Shown: positions 1-6,087 of the stretch, one piece after another
Position numbering within the stretch: position 1 is the first letter of the stretch
Layout: each line of letters begins with the position of its first letter
Assembly (NCBI GenBank): GCA_022828145.1
Contig: JAJEJA010000073.1
Location: 1 to 64,000, forward strand
Reading direction: 5' to 3'
From: Candidatus Poribacteria bacterium
Lineage (GTDB): Bacteria; Poribacteria; WGA-4E; WGA-3G
Length of the DNA: 64,000 bases
Position numbers and translations under genes: made by a program
Notes under the pieces: model-generated
The model's database searches: none
What the model was told of the DNA's origin: nothing
The model's input: only the letters and a program-made list of their open reading frames with translations

Positions 1-42
1 ACCCATAGGTGTAAAGTTAAGAACTTTTCGATGTCTGAAACC

Positions 43-220
43 CTCTTCAGTCCCGTAGGGACGCTATGTTTATAGTTAAACGTTATACAGACCCTCTTTA
101 GTCCCGTAGGGACGATATGTGTAGTTGCTCATCCTGATATAAACATATCGTCCCTACGGGACTGAAGATACCGTGGATAAACGCGATCTATAAACATATC
201 GTCCCTACGGGACTGAAGAC
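43..220. repeat. Palindromic repeat family A, four copies
   Basis: Four copies of a roughly 30 bp element with core CGTCCCTACGGGACTGAAG preceded by TATAAACATAT. The copies at about 43-77 and 93-124 are inverted relative to those at 138-170 and 189-220. The core CGTCCCTACGGGAC is partly self-complementary. Further copies lie at about 23368-23399 and 23419-23450, and two interrupted copies lie at 5480-5672. Spacing and orientation are irregular, so this is not a CRISPR array. No convincing gene is present in 1-651. Confidence 0.8.
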
Positions 221-275
221 ACATCAATAATAAATTCATTTTCTTAAATTGACGCATAAGGTGGTTGCAGAAAGA

Positions 276-381
276 AGCACAATCAAGGATGAATGTGCTA
301 CGGTGAAGTATTACATTTTTGGCTACAACAGGCACAATCTAACAGAATGTGCTACAAAGAAGCACAAGCTAACAGAATGTC
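276..381. repeat. Repeat family B, three degenerate copies
   Basis: Three short elements of the GTAGCACA...TGTGCTAC type (about 26-30 bp, inner part ATC-AAGGATGA-AT or ATCTAACAGAAT) at about 276-303, 331-356 and 359-381. The ends form an imperfect inverted repeat. The same family recurs at 1806-1917, 9121-9213, 28667-28716 and as a tandem array at 33936-34128. Confidence 0.7.
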
Positions 382-651
382 TCTTATTGGTGAAGGGAAA
401 ACCTTTACGCGTCCGTTTAGGTACATAGCACTCCGCTGGAGTGCAGTCCGTTGACAATCCTTTTTCTATAGACATATTGCTCCGCTGGAGCAAGTGTACT
501 GCCATCGGAATTTAGACCCTACCTTAGACAAGATTGTGATATAATTACAATCTAACAGTAGTAAGATTGAATTTTTCGCTTGCATTGCAACAGAAAATAA
601 TCTAAATTATGGCATCTTAACAATTATATTTCCGAACAAGGAGATTGCTAT

Positions 652-1737
652 ATGGCAGTACGAGTAGGTATTATTGGTACAGGTGGCATTTCACGTGCAC
701 ACCGGAGTACTTATGAGAAAGTTGGCGGTTTTGAGATTGTTGCCGTGTGCGACATTATCAAGAGTAAAGCAAACCAAGCCGCTGAAGAGTGGGGTGTCCC
801 AAAAGAAAACGCTTTCTCAAGTTACAATAAGATGCTTGAGATGGATGAACTTGATGCTGTGAGTGTCACTACTTACAATCAGGGACATCGACGACCGACG
901 GTTGCTGCATTGAACGCTGGTAAGCATGTCCTCTGCGAAAAACCGATGGCAGCGACGCTTCCTGATGCCACTGCGATGGTACGCGCTGCAAAGGCAACAG
1001 GTAAAATCTTACAAATCGGTCTTAATCCCACTTTTAGTCCGAGGCTTCAATTTGCAAGAAAGTTATATGACGAAGGGTTACTCGGTGATATCTATTACTC
1101 TGAATCCGCAGGGTGCAGACGGCGCGGTAATCCGGGACATACATTCATCTATAAAAAGACAGCTGGTGCAGGGGCAACTGTTGATATCGGTGTCTACAAC
1201 ATGCATAGATCGCTGTTTGCGATGGGTTATCCGAAACCGGTTCGTGTCTCTGCTATAACCCAAGACTACATATCCATGCAGGACCCGAGGTTCCAAGGCA
1301 AGATGGATGTTGAAGAGTTCAGTGCGGCATGGGTCCGATTTGACAATGGTGGTGTCATGGTATTTAAGATCTCTTGGGCAGTGCATGCGGACTCACTTGG
1401 TGGCAATTTTCATCTCGGCACAAAAGCTGGGATTTCATTGGACGGACCGGTTGTTTTCGCTGATGCTTATGCAGGTGATCTGAAGAAATTTGTTGAATCA
1501 GAGGGATTAACAGCGGAACCGAACCCACCTGATGGTATGACGACTATACGTTTCTCCGGTTTTCCAAATGAGGACAACTGGGCAGCACAGATGATTGCAT
1601 TCCGTGAAGCCATCAAAGTAGATGCACCGTCACCGATACCACCAGAGGGTGTACTTCTTACAAATGTGATAATGGATGGTATCTTTCGTTCCCATGAAAC
1701 TAAGAAAGAGGTAGCAGTTAAAGTACCTGAAATTTAA
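652..1737 (+). CDS. Gfo/Idh/MocA family NAD(P)-dependent oxidoreductase
   Basis: A 361-residue protein of the length usual for this family. The N-terminal Rossmann fold shows the nucleotide-binding GIIGTGGISRAH stretch from residue 6, and the family signature EKP lies at about residue 97, followed by the C-terminal substrate-binding domain with the KxxGxxG-like IYKKTAGAGATVDIG segment. Family members oxidise or reduce sugars, cyclitols and related compounds; the substrate cannot be read from the sequence. The start is supported by an AAGGAG ribosome binding site 7 bases upstream of the ATG. It stands alone between repeat-rich gaps and ends just before a hairpin terminator, so it is probably monocistronic. 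Confidence 0.93.
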   Translation: MAVRVGIIGTGGISRAHRSTYEKVGGFEIVAVCDIIKSKANQAAEEWGVPKENAFSSYNKMLEMDELDAVSVTTYNQGHRRPTVAALNAGKHVLCEKPMAATLPDATAMVRAAKATGKILQIGLNPTFSPRLQFARKLYDEGLLGDIYYSESAGCRRRGNPGHTFIYKKTAGAGATVDIGVYNMHRSLFAMGYPKPVRVSAITQDYISMQDPRFQGKMDVEEFSAAWVRFDNGGVMVFKISWAVHADSLGGNFHLGTKAGISLDGPVVFADAYAGDLKKFVESEGLTAEPNPPDGMTTIRFSGFPNEDNWAAQMIAFREAIKVDAPSPIPPEGVLLTNVIMDGIFRSHETKKEVAVKVPEI

Positions 1738-1752
1738 AGGAAATTGTATTTC

Positions 1753-1785
1753 AAAAGGCGGGGATTTTATTCTTCGCCTTTTATT
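1753..1785 (+). terminator. Rho-independent terminator after the oxidoreductase
   Basis: An 8 bp perfect stem AAAAGGCG/CGCCTTTT (1753-1760 and 1775-1782) with a 14-base loop, followed by TTATTTG, 15 bases after the stop codon of the oxidoreductase gene. Confidence 0.8.
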
Positions 1786-1805
1786 TGTTAGTGAGGTGGT
1801 GTTTC

Positions 1806-1917
1806 GTAGCACAATCAAGGATGAATGTGCTACAGCCTGATAAGTTCGTATTCTAAGCATAATGCTTTTTTTGGTGATGAGGGTTGTGTAGCACAATCAA
1901 GGATGAATGTGCTACAG
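1806..1917. repeat. Two copies of repeat family B
   Basis: GTAGCACA...TGTGCTACAGC elements at 1806-1835 and 1888-1918 in the same orientation with the inner sequence ATCAAGGATGAA. They lie in the convergent gap between the oxidoreductase and the ferredoxin cluster. Confidence 0.75.
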
Positions 1918-1954
1918 CTGGATAGTGATAAAGAACAGGTACAGATTTTAGTAT

Positions 1955-1996
1955 AAAACAGGTGGTGTACTGTTTTAAGTACACCACCTGTTTTTT
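1955..1996. terminator. Bidirectional terminator of the ferredoxin operon
   Basis: A 16 bp stem (AAAACAGGTGGTGTAC at 1955-1970 with its complement at 1979-1994) flanked by A-rich sequence on one side and a T run on the other, so it can act in both directions. It lies 33 bases beyond the stop codon of the last ferredoxin gene on the minus strand. Confidence 0.85.
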
Positions 1997-2028
1997 GTTG
2001 CTTGATTACACCTTCATATTGAGGTGTG

Positions 2029-2292
2029 CTATTCAAAATATGCGGCGTTTATCTCTATGAAATGCTCCCATTCTTCTGGGACATCCTCTTCCATGAAGAT
2101 TGCCTCAACGGGACATTCGGGTTCACATACGCCACAATCGATGCATTCTTCGGGATCAATGTAGAGCATTTCAACCTCTTCAAATTCCTCTTCTGCATCT
2201 GTTGGATGGGGATGTATGCAATCGACAGGACAGACATCAACACAAGAGCTGTCTTTTTCGTCGATGCAAGGTTCGCAAATTACATAAGTCAT
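2029..2292 (-). CDS. 7Fe-type ferredoxin, copy 1 (last of three)
   Basis: An 87-residue ferredoxin. It has the Thermus/Azotobacter-type seven-iron pattern: EPC-x7-C-x3-CP-x2-C in the first half and CIDCGVCEPECPVEAI in the second, followed by the family's EEDVPEEWEHFIEIN tail. In this family Cys 8, 16 and 49 bind a [3Fe-4S] cluster and Cys 20, 39, 42 and 45 a [4Fe-4S] cluster (established for Azotobacter FdI; residue numbers are those of that protein). An acidic insert separates the two halves. It carries electrons in the cytoplasm; its partner is unknown. AAAGGAG precedes the ATG. Third ferredoxin of a probable sigma-unknown-unknown-Fd-Fd-Fd operon. Confidence 0.95.
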   Translation of the reverse strand: MTYVICEPCIDEKDSSCVDVCPVDCIHPHPTDAEEEFEEVEMLYIDPEECIDCGVCEPECPVEAIFMEEDVPEEWEHFIEINAAYFE

Positions 2293-2337
2293 AATAGAAT
2301 CTCCTTTATATTAAATTATATCAAACAATTTATCAAC

Positions 2338-2619
2338 TTATACGCCGTTTTTCTGTTTTTTGTAATAATCAGCGTTTATTTCAATGTAATGTTCCCATTC
2401 TTCAGGGACATCGTCTTCAAAAAAGATTGCTTCAACGGGACATTCAAGTTCACATACGCCACATTCAATGCATGTATCTGGATCAATGTAGAGTTGATCT
2501 ACTTTGTTGTATTCATCAGATTCATCAAACGGATTTGGACGAATGGATTCACATGGACATATATCAACACACTTACTATCTTTTACATCAACACACGGTT
2601 CACAGATGACGTAGGTCAT
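2338..2619 (-). CDS. 7Fe-type ferredoxin, copy 2 (divergent cysteine)
   Basis: A 93-residue paralogue of its two neighbours with the same N-terminal MTYVICEPC stretch, the CIECGVCELECPVEAI second motif and the DDVPEEWEHYIEIN tail, plus a longer lysine-containing C-terminus. The first motif differs: where the other two read CPVECI or CPVDCI this one reads CPCESI, so the usual non-ligand Cys (position 24 in Azotobacter numbering) is Ser and a new Cys is placed two residues earlier. All seven expected cluster ligands are still there. GGAGAAG sits before the ATG. It is separated by 45 bases from copy 1 and by 50 from copy 3. Confidence 0.94.
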   Translation of the reverse strand: MTYVICEPCVDVKDSKCVDICPCESIRPNPFDESDEYNKVDQLYIDPDTCIECGVCELECPVEAIFFEDDVPEEWEHYIEINADYYKKQKNGV

Positions 2620-2669
2620 TTTCTTCTCCTATTATTATATCCTATTTCCGTAAAATGTCAAATATTGTT

Positions 2670-2942
2670 TTATTCTTGAAAATAGTCAGCGTTTATTTGT
2701 ATGAAATGTTCCCACTCTTCAGGAACTTCTTCTTCAACGAAAATAGCCTCAACGGGACATGCTGGCTCACATATAGCACAATCAATACACTCCTCTGGGT
2801 CAATGTAGAGTTGTTCTTCTTCATCAAATTTATCGGGGTTATTGGGGTCATCACGCATTGGATGTATACATTCCACGGGACAGATCTCAGCACATGCGTG
2901 GTCTTTAACATCAATGCAAGGTTCGCAAATTACATACGTCAT
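2670..2942 (-). CDS. 7Fe-type ferredoxin, copy 3 (first in the series)
   Basis: A 90-residue ferredoxin starting at the ATG at 2942, chosen because it matches the MTYVICEPC start of both paralogues and has GGAGAGGAG upstream; the open frame extends 20 codons further but those codons lie over the end of the preceding gene. Both cluster motifs are intact (EPC-x7-C-x3-CPVEC and CIDCAICEPACPVEAI). The acidic insert between the motifs is the longest of the three (RDDPNNPDKFDEEE). The tandem triplication with diverged inserts suggests paralogues specialised for different partners or redox potentials, which is an inference. Confidence 0.94.
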   Translation of the reverse strand: MTYVICEPCIDVKDHACAEICPVECIHPMRDDPNNPDKFDEEEQLYIDPEECIDCAICEPACPVEAIFVEEEVPEEWEHFIQINADYFQE

Positions 2943-2976
2943 TTTGTTTTCTCCTCTCCTATTATTTTTTACTGCT

Positions 2977-3885
2977 TTAGGCATAAGGATATGCTCGGTC
3001 ATTTAATAGACTTGCTTCATTCCAATTCATTTCGCTTGTCCATTCAGGTTTTTTGCCTTCAATCTCTCCCATACCGTAACCAAGCACGCGATAGTTGATA
3101 CCTGTCATCACCGTGAGACGGAATGCCAATTCTTCAGCTTCAGAAATGTGCACCTCTATTTCAGGTTCCTTTACTAACTCAAACCCCTGATGCAGTAGTC
3201 TTACCTGTAGTCCGTGCTTTTCTATTTCTGATTGTAATCGTTGTGCTGCTTGTTGTACCAGCGAAAAGTCTACATCAATGTAACTTACCTCTTGATAGAG
3301 TCTAAACCCGCCGTGCCGAATGTATGCTTTTATTTCAAATTCTTCAGGTATAGAATCTTGTGGCATTTCTTTTATTACGGTTTCTAATTCTATCATATCG
3401 TCTGTCTGGTAGTCTGATGGATCATCTGGAAGAATTATTACCTTTATACCTGCGTGATAGACTTCAAATGGTAGTTCTTGTTCCGTAATTAGAGATTGAA
3501 ATACCTCTTTTACTTCTACCACTCGGTGCGTGGCTATCGTGAGTTTTTCAATCTTATTGTGTATTTCAGATAACGTGCTTCTGTGAGTAATCGTCCAGTT
3601 TCCGGTTATCGAGTTTTTGTTCAGATATGCATCTAATGCAGCTTCACCTTGCCAGTGCTTTAATATTGTTTCTTTATACTGCTTTGCTTTCTTTTCAGGT
3701 CCATGCACTAACTGACTATGCTGCTTTGCTGTTAGTTCAGTACCTTCCGCTAACTGCTTTAACTGTTTTTCTGTTGGTTTAGTACTTTCCACTATCAAGA
3801 GTGTGCCACCGTCAACCACGTCAACCGGTATTGCCAGTTCCTGAATTATGGATCTTAGTATTTCACTTACTTCAATAGGTTTCAC
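2977..3885 (-). CDS. Unknown protein with HGGFR and LLHxGF motifs (paralogue of the next gene upstream)
   Basis: A 302-residue cytoplasmic protein (no signal peptide or membrane segment) that I do not recognise. It is a paralogue of the gene at 3943-4665: both begin with an EVxEhhxxhIxELxhPhxhVD segment, and both contain HGGFR (191-195 here) followed about 37 residues later by LLHQGFEL (230-237) and an AFRLTV stretch (254-259). The N-terminal segment occurs twice inside this protein (about 5-27 and 124-147), so the protein has an internal duplication. Start is GTG at 3885 with a strong AAAGGAGG site; this GTG overlaps a TGA in the frame that the upstream paralogue would use if its frameshift were repaired, which argues for translational coupling. 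It lies between an ECF sigma gene and three ferredoxins. Confidence 0.8.
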   Translation of the reverse strand: MKPIEVSEILRSIIQELAIPVDVVDGGTLLIVESTKPTEKQLKQLAEGTELTAKQHSQLVHGPEKKAKQYKETILKHWQGEAALDAYLNKNSITGNWTITHRSTLSEIHNKIEKLTIATHRVVEVKEVFQSLITEQELPFEVYHAGIKVIILPDDPSDYQTDDMIELETVIKEMPQDSIPEEFEIKAYIRHGGFRLYQEVSYIDVDFSLVQQAAQRLQSEIEKHGLQVRLLHQGFELVKEPEIEVHISEAEELAFRLTVMTGINYRVLGYGMGEIEGKKPEWTSEMNWNEASLLNDRAYPYA

Positions 3886-3942
3886 GGTTTTTCCTCCTTT
3901 ACTGTCTGTGTTGCGGGGTGTTTTCCATGTTTATGCTGAAAC

Positions 3943-4665
3943 TTACCAGTGTCGGTGTCTATAACGCCAACACGAAATGCGGATATTTGCGCTGTTGCAT
4001 TCGGTAATATTTAGTACATCTTTCCCTGAAACTGCTGTGAAATTGTAGGTGTCCATCACATAGTTGATATTTAGGGTTTCATCTATCAACTTTGTAATCT
4101 GTTTGACATGTGCAAGCGGTAAGGTCTTTTCAGACTCGTTTTCTAATTTGAAACCTCTATGTAGCAGTTTCGCCTTTGTCTGCTTTTCCTTTAGTACCAT
4201 TTCAAAACGATCTGCTATACCTTCAAGCTGAGATGTGCTAATTTCTCCGTCTGTCGTTTTCTCTATACGGAATCCTCCGTGCAGGATTTTTATTGGGTAA
4301 CGTGATGTGTCTCCTTCATGCAATGTGACCAGTCTGAAACCGTAATCTGTGTACTTGATAGCCATTTCGTTATGAATAATAACAGATTCAAGGAGAGGAA
4401 CAATTTTGAAATAATCCAAAAATTCATCTAACGGGGTGTTTGCATCGGTTTTCGTATAGAATTTCATAATGGAACCTTCTCCGGGGGGTTGTGTATGGAT
4501 TTTACCGTCTGAGTTCCATTGATGTATTACATCTTTTATACGTGTCTCAGTTGTATAGTCTTTTCCATCTGATTTCTCGTTTGGTAAGAAGTCAACGATG
4601 TTAATGGGTAGTTTCAGTTCTGCGATTACGGTTATGAGTAATTCTTTGACCTCTTGCGGTGTCAT
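3943..4665 (-). CDS. Unknown HGGFR-motif protein, probably frameshifted near its 3' end
   Basis: A 240-residue open frame, not recognised. HGGFR is at 129-133, LLHRGFKL at 167-174, and the N-terminal EVKELLITVIAELKLPI matches the paralogue. The last 15 or so residues (rich in R, W and H) do not resemble the paralogue, but the +1 frame from about 3990 reads SAFRVGVIDTDTGKF and continues to a TGA at 3882-3884, which overlaps the GTG start of the next gene. That matches the AFRLTV region of the paralogue, so the ancestral gene probably ended at 3882 and a one-base indel near 3988-3994 truncated it (or the read is wrong there). AAAAGGAG precedes the ATG, and an ECF-like promoter lies at 4687-4716. 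Confidence 0.75.
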   Translation of the reverse strand: MTPQEVKELLITVIAELKLPINIVDFLPNEKSDGKDYTTETRIKDVIHQWNSDGKIHTQPPGEGSIMKFYTKTDANTPLDEFLDYFKIVPLLESVIIHNEMAIKYTDYGFRLVTLHEGDTSRYPIKILHGGFRIEKTTDGEISTSQLEGIADRFEMVLKEKQTKAKLLHRGFKLENESEKTLPLAHVKQITKLIDETLNINYVMDTYNFTAVSGKDVLNITECNSANIRISCWRYRHRHW

Positions 4666-4686
4666 TTGTGTTCTCCTTTTAGAGAG

Positions 4687-4716
4687 TAAGAATGCAAAAC
4701 GGTTGAAAAGGTTACA
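4687..4716 (-). promoter_or_regulatory. Candidate ECF promoter before the HGGFR-ferredoxin genes
   Basis: Read on the minus strand: TGTAACC (4716-4710), 16 bases, ATTCTTA (4693-4687). The first 15 bases, TGTAACCTTTTCAAC, and the CATTCTTAC around the -10 are identical to the site before the sigma gene at 5405-5434. It sits 21 bases above the start codon of the 240-residue gene, inside the sigma-ferredoxin operon. AACC-type -35 elements are typical of ECF sigma factors. Confidence 0.7.
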
Positions 4717-4736
4717 TCTATCTGTGATATTCTTTG

Positions 4737-5360
4737 TTAGTCTGTCTGTATATTTTCTTCTTTACGAAATATGTTATCAAATTCTCCGGGATATTCTGCT
4801 TTCATCCAATTGCGAATTCTCTTTTTTGCTCGATGGAACCGCACCTTCGTTGCTGACAGTGCAATGTTCAGTGCATCAGCGATTTCATCCAGAGGCATTT
4901 TCGGGTTTGTCAGTTTCATATCAAATACCTCTTGTTCAGACTTCGGTAGCCGTTGTGCTAATGCATGGACAATCTCTATCTGTTCTTTTGCGATAATACG
5001 GTAAATGGGAGAGCGGTGTTCAAGGTCTACCAGATACGCTTCAGGATTTCCTTCAATTGAAGTGATTTCAAGCTTCGTTTCGATGTGTCGGAAGTGCGCT
5101 GCCACAAGTTGATGTGCAATACTAAACAACCAACTTGAAAAACTCTTAGGATTACGTAGTGAACTGAGATTCTGATGGACTTTAATAAATGTCTCTTGTA
5201 CTAAGTCTTGTGCGGTTTCCCAGTTGTCAACACGTCTATAAAAGAAGCTGAGGAGAGGACCTTCGTAACGGTGATAGAGGATTTCGAATGTACCATCATC
5301 GGTATTGTCTAAATTGTTAGTTATGTAATCTTCGTCATGGATTTTATCCATTTCTATCAC
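4737..5360 (-). CDS. ECF-type RNA polymerase sigma factor
   Basis: A 207-residue sigma-70 family protein of ECF layout: region 2 at about 22-95 (FEILYHRYEGPLLSFFYRR, then DLVQETFIKVHQ, then SWLFSIAHQ) and region 4 at about 130-190 with the helix-turn-helix PLDEIADALNIALSATKVRFHRAKKRI. No region 3 and no C-terminal extension. It directs RNA polymerase to a special promoter set. No classical anti-sigma gene is adjacent; the genes downstream are the two HGGFR proteins and three ferredoxins. The promoter at 5405-5434 shares its sequence with that at 4687-4716, so the gene is likely autoregulated and drives the rest of the cluster (inference). Confidence 0.93.
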   Translation of the reverse strand: MIEMDKIHDEDYITNNLDNTDDGTFEILYHRYEGPLLSFFYRRVDNWETAQDLVQETFIKVHQNLSSLRNPKSFSSWLFSIAHQLVAAHFRHIETKLEITSIEGNPEAYLVDLEHRSPIYRIIAKEQIEIVHALAQRLPKSEQEVFDMKLTNPKMPLDEIADALNIALSATKVRFHRAKKRIRNWMKAEYPGEFDNIFRKEENIQTD

Positions 5361-5404
5361 CGTTTTTTGAGTTGCTCAATAAGATTATGCTACCTTTTGT
5401 TATG

Positions 5405-5434
5405 TAAGAATGTAATTTCGTTGAAAAGGTTACA
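5405..5434 (-). promoter_or_regulatory. Candidate ECF promoter before the sigma gene
   Basis: Minus strand: TGTAACC (5434-5428), 16-base spacer, ATTCTTA (5411-5405), 45 bases above the ATG of the sigma gene. Near-identical to the second site at 4687-4716, as expected for autoregulation. Confidence 0.7.
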
Positions 5435-5479
5435 TAATTGGGACTCAATAATAACAATTCTGGAAAGTTCCTACCCAAG

Positions 5480-5672
5480 AGGCGGGGTAAACATTTTTCT
5501 ATAAACATATCGTCCCTACCAAATCAACGCCAAATGCGCGTTTGGCATTTGTCGGGACTGAAGAAAGGCGGGGTAAACATTTTTCTATAAACATACCGGT
5601 CCTACCAAATCAACGCCAAATGCGCTTGGGCGAATACGCGTTTGGTATTCGCCATGATTTGGCGAGACTGAA
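5480..5672. repeat. Tandem pair of family A repeats, each interrupted by a palindromic insert
   Basis: Two tandem units (about 5480-5565 and 5566-5672) each start GGCGGGGTAAACATTTTTC, then TATAAACATA and the left half of repeat A up to CCTAC, and resume with GGGACTGAAG (or GAGACTGAATA). Between the halves lies a palindromic insert beginning CAAATCAACGCCAAATGCGC. The first insert is about 35 bp with stem GCCAAA/TTTGGC; the second is about 60 bp with nested stems CCAAATCA/TGATTTGG and GGCGAATAC/GTATTCGCC. Confidence 0.75.
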
Positions 5673-5713
5673 TATCGGTAAATGTTTGGAGACTAACACA
5701 TTTATTTTACGAC

Positions 5714-6085
5714 TTATTCCGTTGGTTTGCGTGGCGGTCTTTCGTCAACGGGTGCTTCTTCTTTACTTATGATTTCAACAAGCCGATACGCATACCGTCC
5801 TACGTCCTGAATTCCTTCTGGTCGTTCATGAAGACTGACTTTTAGGGTGTAGATGTATCCCTCCTCATATTCAAGACCTTGTATAGCCTCATAGAAGAAA
5901 TGCCATGCCTCTGCTTCCTCGTTGTATTCAAGGTAGCATTCCTGTGGATGCGCTCCAATACATTCTGTTCTATAGGGACCTATAATGAGTATTTCAGTAT
6001 GGTCTTCCTCATCTCGGTCACATCCAATGGTTAGGGATAGGAGGATGAGTGTGATTATAGGGATTTTTTTAATTGCATTTTGCAT
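5714..6085 (-). CDS. DUF4377 lipoprotein
   Basis: A 123-residue protein with a lipoprotein signal peptide (KK, hydrophobic ILLSLTIG, lipobox-like LTIGC at about 18-22). The body follows the DUF4377 pattern: IGPYRTECIGAHPQECYLE, then WHFFYEAIQGLEYEEGYIYTLKV. Two cysteines in the EC-x8-C unit are probably paired outside the cytoplasm. The family is small, envelope-attached and of unknown role, sometimes fused to META/HslJ domains in heat-resistance lipoproteins (family knowledge). Two bases separate it from the end of the aconitase gene upstream on the same strand, so it is likely cotranscribed with it. Confidence 0.85.
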   Translation of the reverse strand: MQNAIKKIPIITLILLSLTIGCDRDEEDHTEILIIGPYRTECIGAHPQECYLEYNEEAEAWHFFYEAIQGLEYEEGYIYTLKVSLHERPEGIQDVGRYAYRLVEIISKEEAPVDERPPRKPTE

Positions 6086-6087
6086 TG

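Noticed and set aside
1-220. Possible CRISPR array from regularly looking repeats
   Set aside because: Copies are inverted relative to each other, spacing is uneven and the repeats recur singly elsewhere; no cas gene is present.
129-505. Short open frames across the repeats at the window start
   Set aside because: They consist of repeat units read as protein (for example repeated LQSRRDDMFI) and have no ribosome site.
2026-3098. Long open frames on the plus strand opposite the ferredoxins
   Set aside because: They are mirror images of the ferredoxin genes, rich in Phe/Ile/Leu and lack homology; the minus-strand genes have Cys motifs and ribosome sites.
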